Shown: positions 1 through 6,676 of the stretch, piece after piece | Layout of the letters: each line of letters opens with the position of its first letter | How positions within the stretch are numbered: position 1 is the stretch's first letter | Assembly (NCBI GenBank): GCA_044348085.1 | Contig: JBIKTM010000016.1 | Coordinates: 1-37,272, forward strand | Reading direction: 5' to 3' | DNA from: Verrucolacustris sp044348085 | Lineage (GTDB): Bacteria > Verrucomicrobiota > Verrucomicrobiia > Methylacidiphilales > Verrucolacustridaceae | Length of the DNA stretch: 37,272 bases | Position numbers and translations under genes: made by a program | The notes under the pieces: generated by a model | Told to the model about the DNA's origin: nothing | The model's database searches: none | The model's input: only the letters and a program-made list of their open reading frames with translations

Positions 1-579
1 CGGTTGTACCATTGGACAATTCACTGGGCGTCGACACCTCAAGCTGTCCCAGCTTTAGTCGCTATTGCCTTTATTGAATCCAGCTTTTTTCCAATTCCAC
101 CCGACGTTCTGCTTTTAGCCCTCTGCTTTGCCCATCCAAAGAGGTGGGCTCATTTTGCCTTTTGGTGCACGGTGGGTTCCGTGGCTGGAGGGGTATTTGG
201 GTGGTGGATTGGGCATGCTTTGTGGGGTGCGGTGGCCCCCTGGTTTTTCGCCCATGTTCCTGGGTTCACCCTTGAGACTTTCCAGAAAGTGGAGGGATTT
301 TACCAGCAGAACGCCTTCCTTTTCATTCTTACGGCAGCGTTTACGCCCATTCCCTATAAGGTCTTTACTGTGGCTTCGGGTGTCTTTGCTGTTCCGATTT
401 CGACTTTAGTTGCAGCTTCGATTTTAGGCAGGGCCGGACGGTTCTTTATGGTGGCTGCGGTGATTCGCCTAGGGGGGGGCAAGCTGAAGCCTCATATTGA
501 AAAGTATTTGGAGGTGGCGGTTACCCTTTTATTCCTTCTGGGGGTAGGGGGGTTCATGGCAATTAAGTGGCTGAAATAG
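1..579 (+). CDS. DedA/YqaA-family membrane protein (5' end cut by window)
   Basis: Small integral membrane protein of the DedA/YqaA (SNARE-associated, PF09335-like) group. These are thought to act as membrane lipid or proton-coupled transport proteins, but the substrate is unknown here. Visible hallmarks are the re-entrant motif ESSFFPIPPD near residue 25, the second conserved hairpin TAAFTPIPYKV near residue 110, and a Gly/Arg stretch ILGRAGRF before the last helix. There are about four to five hydrophobic segments and the protein ends in a Lys. The reading frame is open to the left edge and the first possible start in the window is TTG at 4. YqaA proteins usually have a few more residues before the Tyr/Trp-rich start, so the true start is probably just upstream. 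It is followed by a strong terminator at 652-687, so it is the last gene of its transcript. Confidence 0.8.
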   Translation, partial: RLYHWTIHWASTPQAVPALVAIAFIESSFFPIPPDVLLLALCFAHPKRWAHFAFWCTVGSVAGGVFGWWIGHALWGAVAPWFFAHVPGFTLETFQKVEGFYQQNAFLFILTAAFTPIPYKVFTVASGVFAVPISTLVAASILGRAGRFFMVAAVIRLGGGKLKPHIEKYLEVAVTLLFLLGVGGFMAIKWLK

Positions 580-651
580 CTAAAAATAGTTTGAACGTTT
601 TGGCTCTTCCCCTGTCTATTACTACAGATCGTTTACATCTCTTAGTGTTTG

Positions 652-687
652 ACAAGAAGCGTGGGTTTGATCACCCACGCTTCTTGT
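652..687 (+). terminator. Rho-independent terminator with perfect 15-bp stem
   Basis: Left arm 652-666 and right arm 673-687 are perfect reverse complements (ACAAGAAGCGTGGGT and its complement). The loop is six bases (TTGATC), and the right arm runs into TTTT at 687-690. It lies 73 bases after the membrane protein stop codon and before an AT-rich promoter-like stretch, so it closes the upstream transcript. Confidence 0.85.
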
Positions 688-796
688 TTTATAGGAAGCT
701 TATAATCAGTAACTTATGTAATTAGAAATATTAATACGTATAGAAACTTAATTATTGTATTATTTGGGCGAATCGAACAATGTTTCAGCTCCTAGA

Positions 797-1159
797 ATGA
801 TTTCGAAGATTCATCATCACCATGTCGGTATGCATGCGACACGCATTTCTGAAGATTTACAGAGAGAGATTTGGGGGTTTGCGCAAGCGGTCATCGATGA
901 GGAGAACCAAAGTTGCGCCGATAATCGAATGAATTACTGGAAAAGCAGGCTTACACTCTCGGTCGAACACGCCAAAGCCAAGGGAATGGATGCTAGCGAA
1001 ATAGCCCATCAGTGTGTCTTGACCTTGTGCAGATCACGGGGATCAAAGGCGCTTCCCAACCAATCCCTTTCCAGAATTGAGAGCTATCTCCAGACCCAAG
1101 GGGTGCCGGCGAAGTTGCAAGGCCCCGTTGCTCGTTCGATTCGGGTTGGATTACGCTAG
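797..1159 (+). CDS. Hypothetical protein, unrecognised
   Basis: I do not recognise this protein. From the ATG at 797 it is 120 residues. An in-frame TTG at 755 would add 14 residues, and a later ATG at 830 is also possible. None has a convincing ribosome binding site. The N-terminus carries a HHHH run, and the rest looks soluble and mostly helical, with regularly spaced charged residues (EDLQREIWGFAQAVIDEE, then KSRLTLSVEHAKAKGMD). There is no signal peptide, membrane segment or known motif. Codon use and the absence of a conflicting ORF make it a plausible gene. It stands alone between a strong terminator and the ABC exporter genes. The leader at 690-755 is AT-rich and could hold its promoter. 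Confidence 0.5.
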   Translation: MISKIHHHHVGMHATRISEDLQREIWGFAQAVIDEENQSCADNRMNYWKSRLTLSVEHAKAKGMDASEIAHQCVLTLCRSRGSKALPNQSLSRIESYLQTQGVPAKLQGPVARSIRVGLR

Positions 1160-1233
1160 TTATCTGCATTTCGTAGAGACCTCGGGCTGCTGTTGCTTGA
1201 CCGAGCGTTTTTTTCCCCTCAGAGTAACCGCTT

Positions 1234-2184
1234 ATGGCTGATAGTTTATATGCCGTTCAAGCGGAAGGGGTAGGCTACTCATACGGGCGCAAGCGGGTTC
1301 TTGATAATATTGATCTAAAATTGGAGGAGGGTGGGATGTTCTGTGTCCTCGGCCCGAACGGAAGCGGCAAAACAACCCTTTTTAAGATCATCTCCACGAT
1401 ATTTGCCCTTCAAGATGGCGAAATATCAGTTGGGGGACGCAGTTTGCGCCAGTTTCCAACTCCCGTGCGAAAGAAAATCGGGGTCCTTTTTCAAAACCCA
1501 GCAGTGGATATGAAATTAACGGTCCGAGAGAACCTTCGGCATCACGGGAATCTTTACGGCTTGGACCCTCACGACTTGGAAACCCGAATCAACAAAAACT
1601 TGGTGGCCTTAGGGGTTGAAAATCGGGGAGGGGAGATGGTCGAAAGTCTTTCGGGTGGACTAAGGCGTCGGGTTGAGATTGCAAAAGTTCTACTCACCCG
1701 TCCTAGCATTCTTTTGATGGATGAACCTACCACAGGGTTGGATCCTGCCATTCGATCGGAGCTGTGGAGCATTATTTCAGGAATCCGTAACACTCGTAAA
1801 CTGAGCGTTCTCTTCACTACCCATCTTCTGGAGGAGGCGGAGCCTGCGGATGAGATTCTGCTTCTGGATCAAGGTCACTCCGTCGCGTCTGGAAAGGTTT
1901 CTGAGCTCCGCAGTTCTTTAGGTAAAGAGTATGTTCGCCTCGGAACGTATAGCCCCAAGAAGTTAGCTGCAAAAATCCGTAAAGAAGGGGAGGTCGAGGT
2001 GACCGCGGAACCCGCATCGGTCAAGGTGGTGCCTATTCGAGGGCAAGCAGCTCCCTTGGCGATTCGTCTTTGGCGCGAGTACAGTCATGAGGTCACTTCC
2101 GTCACCCTTTGTCGCCCTACGTTAGAGGACCTTTTCCTCCAGAAGACCGGCCGGCTCTGGTCCTCCACCCCAGGGGAGATTTAA
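1234..2184 (+). CDS. ABC-2 type exporter, ATP-binding protein (DrrA/CcmA/NatA-like)
   Basis: ATPase subunit of an ABC exporter that would drive the permease encoded five bases downstream. The complete nucleotide-binding set is visible: Walker A GPNGSGKTT at residues 40-48, a Q-loop in FQNP near 87, the signature LSGGLRRR near 139, Walker B ILLMDEPTTGLDP near 160, and the switch His in TTHLLEEAE near 197. The DEPTTGLDP and HLLEEAE forms are typical of the DrrA/NatA group. At 316 residues it has the usual C-terminal extension after about residue 220. The substrate cannot be read from the sequence. The genes that follow (SCO1, DUF420) suggest a part in respiratory-oxidase or haem/copper handling, which is inference from context. 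Confidence 0.9.
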   Translation: MADSLYAVQAEGVGYSYGRKRVLDNIDLKLEEGGMFCVLGPNGSGKTTLFKIISTIFALQDGEISVGGRSLRQFPTPVRKKIGVLFQNPAVDMKLTVRENLRHHGNLYGLDPHDLETRINKNLVALGVENRGGEMVESLSGGLRRRVEIAKVLLTRPSILLMDEPTTGLDPAIRSELWSIISGIRNTRKLSVLFTTHLLEEAEPADEILLLDQGHSVASGKVSELRSSLGKEYVRLGTYSPKKLAAKIRKEGEVEVTAEPASVKVVPIRGQAAPLAIRLWREYSHEVTSVTLCRPTLEDLFLQKTGRLWSSTPGEI

Positions 2185-2188
2185 TACC

Positions 2189-2956
2189 ATGTTCATGCAA
2201 GCTTCCTACAGTTTAGCTCTTCGTGAGGTCACTCGTTTCCTCCGTCAAAAAAATCGGGTCATCGGGGCAATGGCAACCCCCGTTCTGTTCTGGTTCCTTC
2301 TGGGCTCGGGAGTCGGAAGATCGTTAGTGGCTCCAGGATTTCGTGAACGAACGGATTATTTGACCTACTTTTTCCCCGGAATCGTCCTGCTTATCATTTT
2401 GTTTACGGCCATATTCTCGACTGTGTCGGTGATTGAAGATCGTCGCGAAGGATTCCTGCAGGGAGTCCTTGTAGCTCCGGATGGGCGATCGGCCATTCTT
2501 TTCGGAAAGTTAATCGGCGGGACTCTCTTGGCGGTATTTCAGGCCATTGTCGTAGTGCTTCTTGCGCCCTATTCGGATTATCACCCTGATGCTCGGGTTC
2601 TTTTTTATCTCCTGGCGATTATTTCCGTTTTGGCTGTTGGTTTAACCGCCTTGGGGTTCCTCATTGCTTGGCCGATGGATTCAACCCAAGGCTTCCATGC
2701 CTTAATTAATCTATTCTTCGTGCCACTCTGGTTTCTAAGTGGGGCCTTGTTCCCGCCCGCGGGTGCGGCGGAGTGGATTCGGGTCCTGATGCGATTTAAC
2801 CCCCTTAGCTACGGGCATGATGCCTTGGCAGGGTTGCTTGCGACACGGCCCGGAATGCCTTTACCCGTTGATTTGTCTCACGACTTCTCGATTGTTTGCG
2901 CGACGACCTTGCTGCTTGTGATGGCCTGCGCACTTCAGGTCAGCCGGCGTTCGTGA
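2189..2956 (+). CDS. ABC-2 type transport permease
   Basis: Membrane partner of the preceding ATPase (ABC-2 membrane family). The N-terminus is an amphipathic stretch (LALREVTRFLRQKNR) followed by about six hydrophobic segments, for example GIVLLIILFTAIFSTVSV, LLAIISVLAVGLTALGFLIA and LFFVPLWFLSGALFPP. The phrase FVPLWFLSGALFPPAGAAEW followed by NPLSYGHDALAGLL is the characteristic C-terminal part of ABC-2 permeases. The 255-residue length is normal. The start follows the ATPase stop by four bases. The stop codon overlaps the GTG start of the SCO1 gene in a GTGA, so the genes are almost certainly co-translated. Confidence 0.9.
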   Translation: MFMQASYSLALREVTRFLRQKNRVIGAMATPVLFWFLLGSGVGRSLVAPGFRERTDYLTYFFPGIVLLIILFTAIFSTVSVIEDRREGFLQGVLVAPDGRSAILFGKLIGGTLLAVFQAIVVVLLAPYSDYHPDARVLFYLLAIISVLAVGLTALGFLIAWPMDSTQGFHALINLFFVPLWFLSGALFPPAGAAEWIRVLMRFNPLSYGHDALAGLLATRPGMPLPVDLSHDFSIVCATTLLLVMACALQVSRRS

Positions 2957-3636
2957 CGTTGGGCACGCCGGTTTCTCCCGGCCCGCGGCCTGCTAATCGA
3001 AATCTTTCCGCCTTTGTTTGGGCAATCCTAATCTTGGGTCTCGCCGGAGTCATAGCGGCAGGGGTGCGTGAGATTTGGAGTTCAGCAGTTCGGCAAGAGT
3101 ATACGGAGTTACCTGTGCTCGGTCAGATTACCGATTTTCGGCTGACGGAAAGAAGTGGGCAAACCAAGACTTTGGCAGATTTCAAGGGGGAGGTGTGGCT
3201 AGCTGATTTCTTTTTTACCTCTTGTCCTGGACCGTGCCCCGTTTTGACCAGTCGAATGGCAGATTTGGCACAAGCGGTACAACGAACGAAGGGAAAGGTC
3301 AGGATCGTATCGATTACAGTGGATCCCGCTACGGATACTCCTGAGCGTCTTCAGCACTATGCCAACCAGTATGGAGCTGGAAGCAACTGGTGGTTTCTGA
3401 CGGGGTCCTTGAAGGAAACGTTCCGACTCGCTCGTGAGGGCTTCAAAGTTGCGGTGGAGGAGAACCCGCCCGAATCAGTTCCCCAAGCTGGCAAAGTGCT
3501 CCACAGCACAAAGGTGGCACTGATCGATGGGCGGGGACAGGTCCGTGCTTACTATAATGGAACAGACGCGGACCTTTTGGCTCGGGTTCTTCCGGATGTA
3601 GGTTCTCTTCTGCGCGAAGAGCAAAAAAACAAATGA
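2953..3636 (+). CDS. SCO1/SenC family copper-binding thioredoxin-like protein
   Basis: Membrane-anchored copper chaperone or thiol oxidoreductase of the SCO1/SenC family, which helps assemble the CuA centre of cytochrome c oxidase. The two copper/redox cysteines are present in SCPGPCP, and the third ligand, a His, in VLHSTKVALIDGRG. The fold markers ADFFFTSC and VSITVDPATDTPE are clear. One N-terminal transmembrane anchor (AFVWAILILGLAGVIAAGV) places the domain outside the membrane. The open frame extends back to a TTG at 2896, but the GTG at 2953 forms a GTGA overlap with the permease stop and gives a normal family length (227 residues), so I prefer it. It also overlaps the next gene by ATGA. 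Confidence 0.9.
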   Translation: MTLGTPVSPGPRPANRNLSAFVWAILILGLAGVIAAGVREIWSSAVRQEYTELPVLGQITDFRLTERSGQTKTLADFKGEVWLADFFFTSCPGPCPVLTSRMADLAQAVQRTKGKVRIVSITVDPATDTPERLQHYANQYGAGSNWWFLTGSLKETFRLAREGFKVAVEENPPESVPQAGKVLHSTKVALIDGRGQVRAYYNGTDADLLARVLPDVGSLLREEQKNK

Positions 3637-4052
3637 CCCTACACGATTTGCCTTTGCTGAATGCTTGTCTTAACACAGCTACGGCGATTCTGCTTTTAGC
3701 GGGTTGGATTCAGATCAAACGTGGAAACAAGGAGGCCCACAAAAAAATCATGGTGACGGCGTTTTGTGTTTCGAGTGTGTTTCTTGCGTCCTATCTGATT
3801 CATAAATTTACGGTCGGACCGAAACTATTTCCCATGCAAGGCTGGGTCAGAACCTTGTATTTTTTTATTTTAATTCCTCATACGATCCTGGCGGTCCTGA
3901 ACCTACCTTTTATTCTGTTGGCGGTGTGGTTTGCGGCAACAGGGCAATTCGAAAAACATAAGAAATTGACGCCATGGGTCTGGCCAATATGGATGTATGT
4001 ATCGGTAACGGGCGTTCTTGTTTATCTGATGCTCTATCGCTGGTTCGCTTAG
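3633..4052 (+). CDS. DUF420 family membrane protein
   Basis: Small membrane protein of the DUF420 (YozB/CtaM-like) family. Members accompany haem-copper oxidase genes and are implicated in oxidase assembly, with unknown chemistry. Four transmembrane segments are visible in 139 residues, with the conserved family elements KRGNKEAHKKIMVTAF after the first helix, SYLIHKFTVGP in the second, and FEKHKKLTPWVWPIWMYVS near the end. The conserved His residues (in AHKK, YLIHKF, FILIPHT and EKHKK) are those expected for metal- or haem-interacting positions. The start ATG overlaps the SCO1 stop (ATGA). The oxidase subunits themselves are not in this window. Confidence 0.85.
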   Translation: MTLHDLPLLNACLNTATAILLLAGWIQIKRGNKEAHKKIMVTAFCVSSVFLASYLIHKFTVGPKLFPMQGWVRTLYFFILIPHTILAVLNLPFILLAVWFAATGQFEKHKKLTPWVWPIWMYVSVTGVLVYLMLYRWFA

Positions 4053-4060
4053 TTGAAACT

Positions 4061-4112
4061 TGGGGTCAGAACCTATACGCGGCACCACACCTGTCCCGAG
4101 GGTTTGACCCCA
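4061..4112 (+). repeat. Intergenic inverted repeat TGGGGTCA ... TGACCCCA
   Basis: Perfect 8-base arms at 4061-4068 and 4105-4112 are separated by 36 bases, in the gap between DUF420 and feoA. The same GGGGTCAGA core recurs in two other noncoding gaps (12783-12790 and, inverted, 14112-14119), so this is probably a dispersed palindromic element and not a feo-specific site. Confidence 0.45.
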
Positions 4113-4168
4113 TGATATTTGGATAGCTCGCTCTTGCAACTGAGTCTCAAAAGGGGCAAGTTTACAGA

Positions 4169-4432
4169 GTGAAGTCGTCCAGCAACTCTTTGGGTGTGCC
4201 TGCTCTTAATTTGAGCGATGTGGGGGCAGGGGCGGAAGTCAGGGTAAGCCGTTTGGAGTGTGCTCCGACAACGTGTCAGCGATTACGGGAAATGGGCTTT
4301 TGTGAAAACGCACTGGTCACAAAAATACGGGGTGGTGCGGATCTGGTTTGTTGGGTCTGTGGAACGCGGGTCGCATTGAGTGCTCGCTTGGCCAAGCAGA
4401 TTTTGGTCGAGCACGTGGACGGAAGGTCGTAG
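4169..4432 (+). CDS. feoA: Ferrous iron transport protein A
   Basis: FeoA-type SH3-like small cytosolic protein that associates with FeoB and is needed for ferrous iron uptake. The 87-residue length and the core pattern fit the family: LSDVGAGAEVRVSRLE, then RLREMGFCENALVTKI, then VALSARLAKQILVE. Three cysteines in the middle (ECAPTTCQ, GFCEN) and VCWVCGTRV add a CxxC not found in most FeoA proteins. The start is the GTG at 4169, with a purine-rich AAGGGG about 12 bases upstream. It precedes feoB by 38 bases, a gap that contains a terminator-like hairpin. Confidence 0.85.
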   Translation: MKSSSNSLGVPALNLSDVGAGAEVRVSRLECAPTTCQRLREMGFCENALVTKIRGGADLVCWVCGTRVALSARLAKQILVEHVDGRS

Positions 4433-4444
4433 GACAAGCTGAAG

Positions 4445-4467
4445 CGGGGAAGTAACCCCGTTTTTTT
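4445..4467 (+). terminator. Terminator-like hairpin between feoA and feoB
   Basis: CGGGG at 4445-4449 pairs with CCCCG at 4456-4460 across the loop AAGTAA, and is followed at once by seven T residues (4461-4467). The feoB ATG is only four bases further on. The short stem suggests partial termination or attenuation. It would also sit over the position where a ribosome binding site for feoB would be expected. Confidence 0.6.
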
Positions 4468-4470
4468 ACG

Positions 4471-6522
4471 ATGAATCAGGACGGAGCCAAGCGCTGGGTC
4501 GCCGTGGTGGGAAATCCAAATGCGGGGAAGAGTACTCTTTTCAATGCCCTTACGGGTTTGCGGCAACGAGTGGGAAATTATCCAGGTGTAACGGTAGAGA
4601 AAAGAACGGGTACTGCCTTTACCCTGCACGGAGATGCGGTGGAATTAATCGACTTACCCGGGATGTACAGTCTCTCCCCACGGTCCCCCGACGAGAAAAT
4701 CGCATGGCAGGTTCTACACGGAGAATCAAAAGGGGTGCCGCGACCCGATGCGGTCTTATGTGTGGTGGATGCAAGTAACCTGGAAAGAAATCTTTTTCTC
4801 GTGACCCAAGTGATGGAACTGGGCCTGCCCGTTTTGGTCGCTCTCAATATGGTGGATATGGCCGAGGCGAAGGGAATTCATCTACGGCCTCAGGAGCTCA
4901 GCCAAAAACTAGGTGTCCCTTTTATTCCGACTCAAGCCCATCGAGGAAAGGGATTGGTCGAGTTGCGAGCCGCTCTGGGGCAGGGCCTGCATCGACCTGG
5001 GCCGAGACAGTGGACTATGCCCCCTCCGCTTGCCGCGGCAGTCGGGCAGATCGCAGCCGCATGGCGGGAATCCTTTCCAGCGGAGGTGACTGCGGAGGTA
5101 AAAGCCTTGGAGCTTCTTGCGGGATCGAACGTTGGTCCCGAGGGAGCAAGGAAATTGGCTGCTGGGTGGCGGGAGCGCTTCCGAAAAGAGGCTTACGATT
5201 GGTCGGCGGCAGTCATTCATGCTCGGTATGAGTATGTTCGGAATGTTTTGGGATCCACAGGGGTATTAGGTGGGGCGCGGATTGCAACTTGGACCGACAG
5301 GATTGATTCGCTTGTCCTGCATCCTGTCGCGGGATGGGGGGTCCTCGCTGGAATGATGATGACACTCTTCATCTCCATCTTCTCCATTGCCTCCTATCCT
5401 ATGGAGTGGATCGATGCTGGTTTCAGCTGGACGGGTCTTTTTCTTGAACAACATATGCCTGCAGGAGTGTTGCGTGAGCTTTTGGTGAATGGAGTTGTGG
5501 CCGGAGTCGGTGGAGTGGTGATCTTCCTCCCGCAAATTCTAATTCTCTTCTTCTTTTTGGGATTGCTTGAGGATTCAGGATATCTTGCTCGTGCTGCGTT
5601 TCTTTTGGACCGGGTGATGCATCGGGTGGGCCTGAGCGGAAAATCCTTCATTCCACTTCTGAGCTCCTACGCGTGTGCGATTCCTGGAATTATGGCAACA
5701 CGAACGGTGGAGGATCCTAAGGATAGGCTTACGACCATTCTGATTGCCCCTCTCATGAGCTGTTCGGCCAGGATTCCCGTGTATACGACCCTGATTGCTG
5801 CAGCAATTCCTGCAGCTCTGGTCCCCATTTGGGGAAAAGCAGCGGCTTTCTTGGGGCTTTATATCTTAGGAACGGGAACAGCTTTTCTTTTGGCGTGGTT
5901 CTTTAGGAAAAAGATGTTGGGAGGTGGATCCCCACCCCTGATTCTCGAGCTTCCTCCTTATCGGAGGCCTGCCATTCGGTCGGTCGCACTGCGGATGTGG
6001 GAGCGGGCTATTATCTTTCTCAAGCGCGCGGGTACTGTCATTTTGGCTTTGTCCATCTTGCTATGGTTTGTCTCCAGTTTTCCTGTCCGCTCGGATGATC
6101 CTACAGAAAAGTTAGCGGGAAGTTACGCAGGGCAGCTGGGGCACTTGTTGGAACCTGTCATTCGCCCGCTTGGTTTTGATTGGCGGATCGGGATTGGGTT
6201 GGTGGGGTCGTTGGCGGCAAGAGAGGTATTTGTCAGCACCATGTCGATTGTGTATCACGTGGGTGGTGAAGAGTCGGGTTTGGTGGCGGCTATGCAGGGA
6301 GCTCGCTGGCCAAATGGTGAGTCCATTTATACTCCGTTGACGTGTCTCTCCCTCTTGGTTTTTTATGTGTACGCTTTGCAGTGTTTAAGCACGGTGGCTG
6401 TGGCAAAGAGGGAGACGGGGGGATGGGGCTGGCCCGCTTTCATGATGCTCTATATGACTGCGTTGGCGTATGGAGCGGCTTGGCTTGTTCAAATTGTGGG
6501 TCGGGCGTTAGGGTTTTCTTAA
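4471..6522 (+). CDS. feoB: Ferrous iron transport protein B
   Basis: Ferrous iron permease of the inner membrane with an N-terminal GTPase domain. The G motifs are clear: G1 GNPNAGKST at residues 14-22, the switch-I region GNYPGVTVEKRTG, G3 DLPGMYSLSP near 62, and G4 NMVD near 127. They are followed by the helical insert domain and the membrane part from about residue 270, with the conserved GYLARAAFLLDRVMHRVGLSG written here as ARAAFLLDRVMHRVGLSG, then SSYACAIPGIMATRT and a second gate half CSARIPVYTTLI. The C-terminal LVFYVYALQCLSTVAVAKRE is typical. At 683 residues it is at the short end for FeoB. A small Cys-tailed partner gene follows after one base. Confidence 0.95.
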   Translation: MNQDGAKRWVAVVGNPNAGKSTLFNALTGLRQRVGNYPGVTVEKRTGTAFTLHGDAVELIDLPGMYSLSPRSPDEKIAWQVLHGESKGVPRPDAVLCVVDASNLERNLFLVTQVMELGLPVLVALNMVDMAEAKGIHLRPQELSQKLGVPFIPTQAHRGKGLVELRAALGQGLHRPGPRQWTMPPPLAAAVGQIAAAWRESFPAEVTAEVKALELLAGSNVGPEGARKLAAGWRERFRKEAYDWSAAVIHARYEYVRNVLGSTGVLGGARIATWTDRIDSLVLHPVAGWGVLAGMMMTLFISIFSIASYPMEWIDAGFSWTGLFLEQHMPAGVLRELLVNGVVAGVGGVVIFLPQILILFFFLGLLEDSGYLARAAFLLDRVMHRVGLSGKSFIPLLSSYACAIPGIMATRTVEDPKDRLTTILIAPLMSCSARIPVYTTLIAAAIPAALVPIWGKAAAFLGLYILGTGTAFLLAWFFRKKMLGGGSPPLILELPPYRRPAIRSVALRMWERAIIFLKRAGTVILALSILLWFVSSFPVRSDDPTEKLAGSYAGQLGHLLEPVIRPLGFDWRIGIGLVGSLAAREVFVSTMSIVYHVGGEESGLVAAMQGARWPNGESIYTPLTCLSLLVFYVYALQCLSTVAVAKRETGGWGWPAFMMLYMTALAYGAAWLVQIVGRALGFS

Positions 6523-6523
6523 G

Positions 6524-6649
6524 ATGAGCGAAAGTTGGCAGGGGTGGGTTGCGGGAGGAATAGTTATGGGTGCTCTCATCTATCTGGTGATTCGCTTTTT
6601 TAAGCCTAAAGGAGGCAAGGGGTCAGGTTGTGGAAAGTGTTCCTCCTAG
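6524..6649 (+). CDS. FeoB-associated Cys-rich membrane peptide
   Basis: A 41-residue ORF starts one base after the feoB stop codon. It encodes one transmembrane helix (WVAGGIVMGALIYLVIRFF) followed by a basic Gly/Lys linker and a short tail GCGKCSS. This layout, one helix and then a CxxC tail directly after feoB, matches the FeoB-associated Cys-rich membrane protein family seen in other phyla, which may help load or reduce iron at the transporter. Its position and architecture, not sequence identity, are the main support. It is too short for standard ORF cut-offs. Confidence 0.75.
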   Translation: MSESWQGWVAGGIVMGALIYLVIRFFKPKGGKGSGCGKCSS

Positions 6650-6676
6650 CCAACAATTCATGGCTAAGCTAATTCC

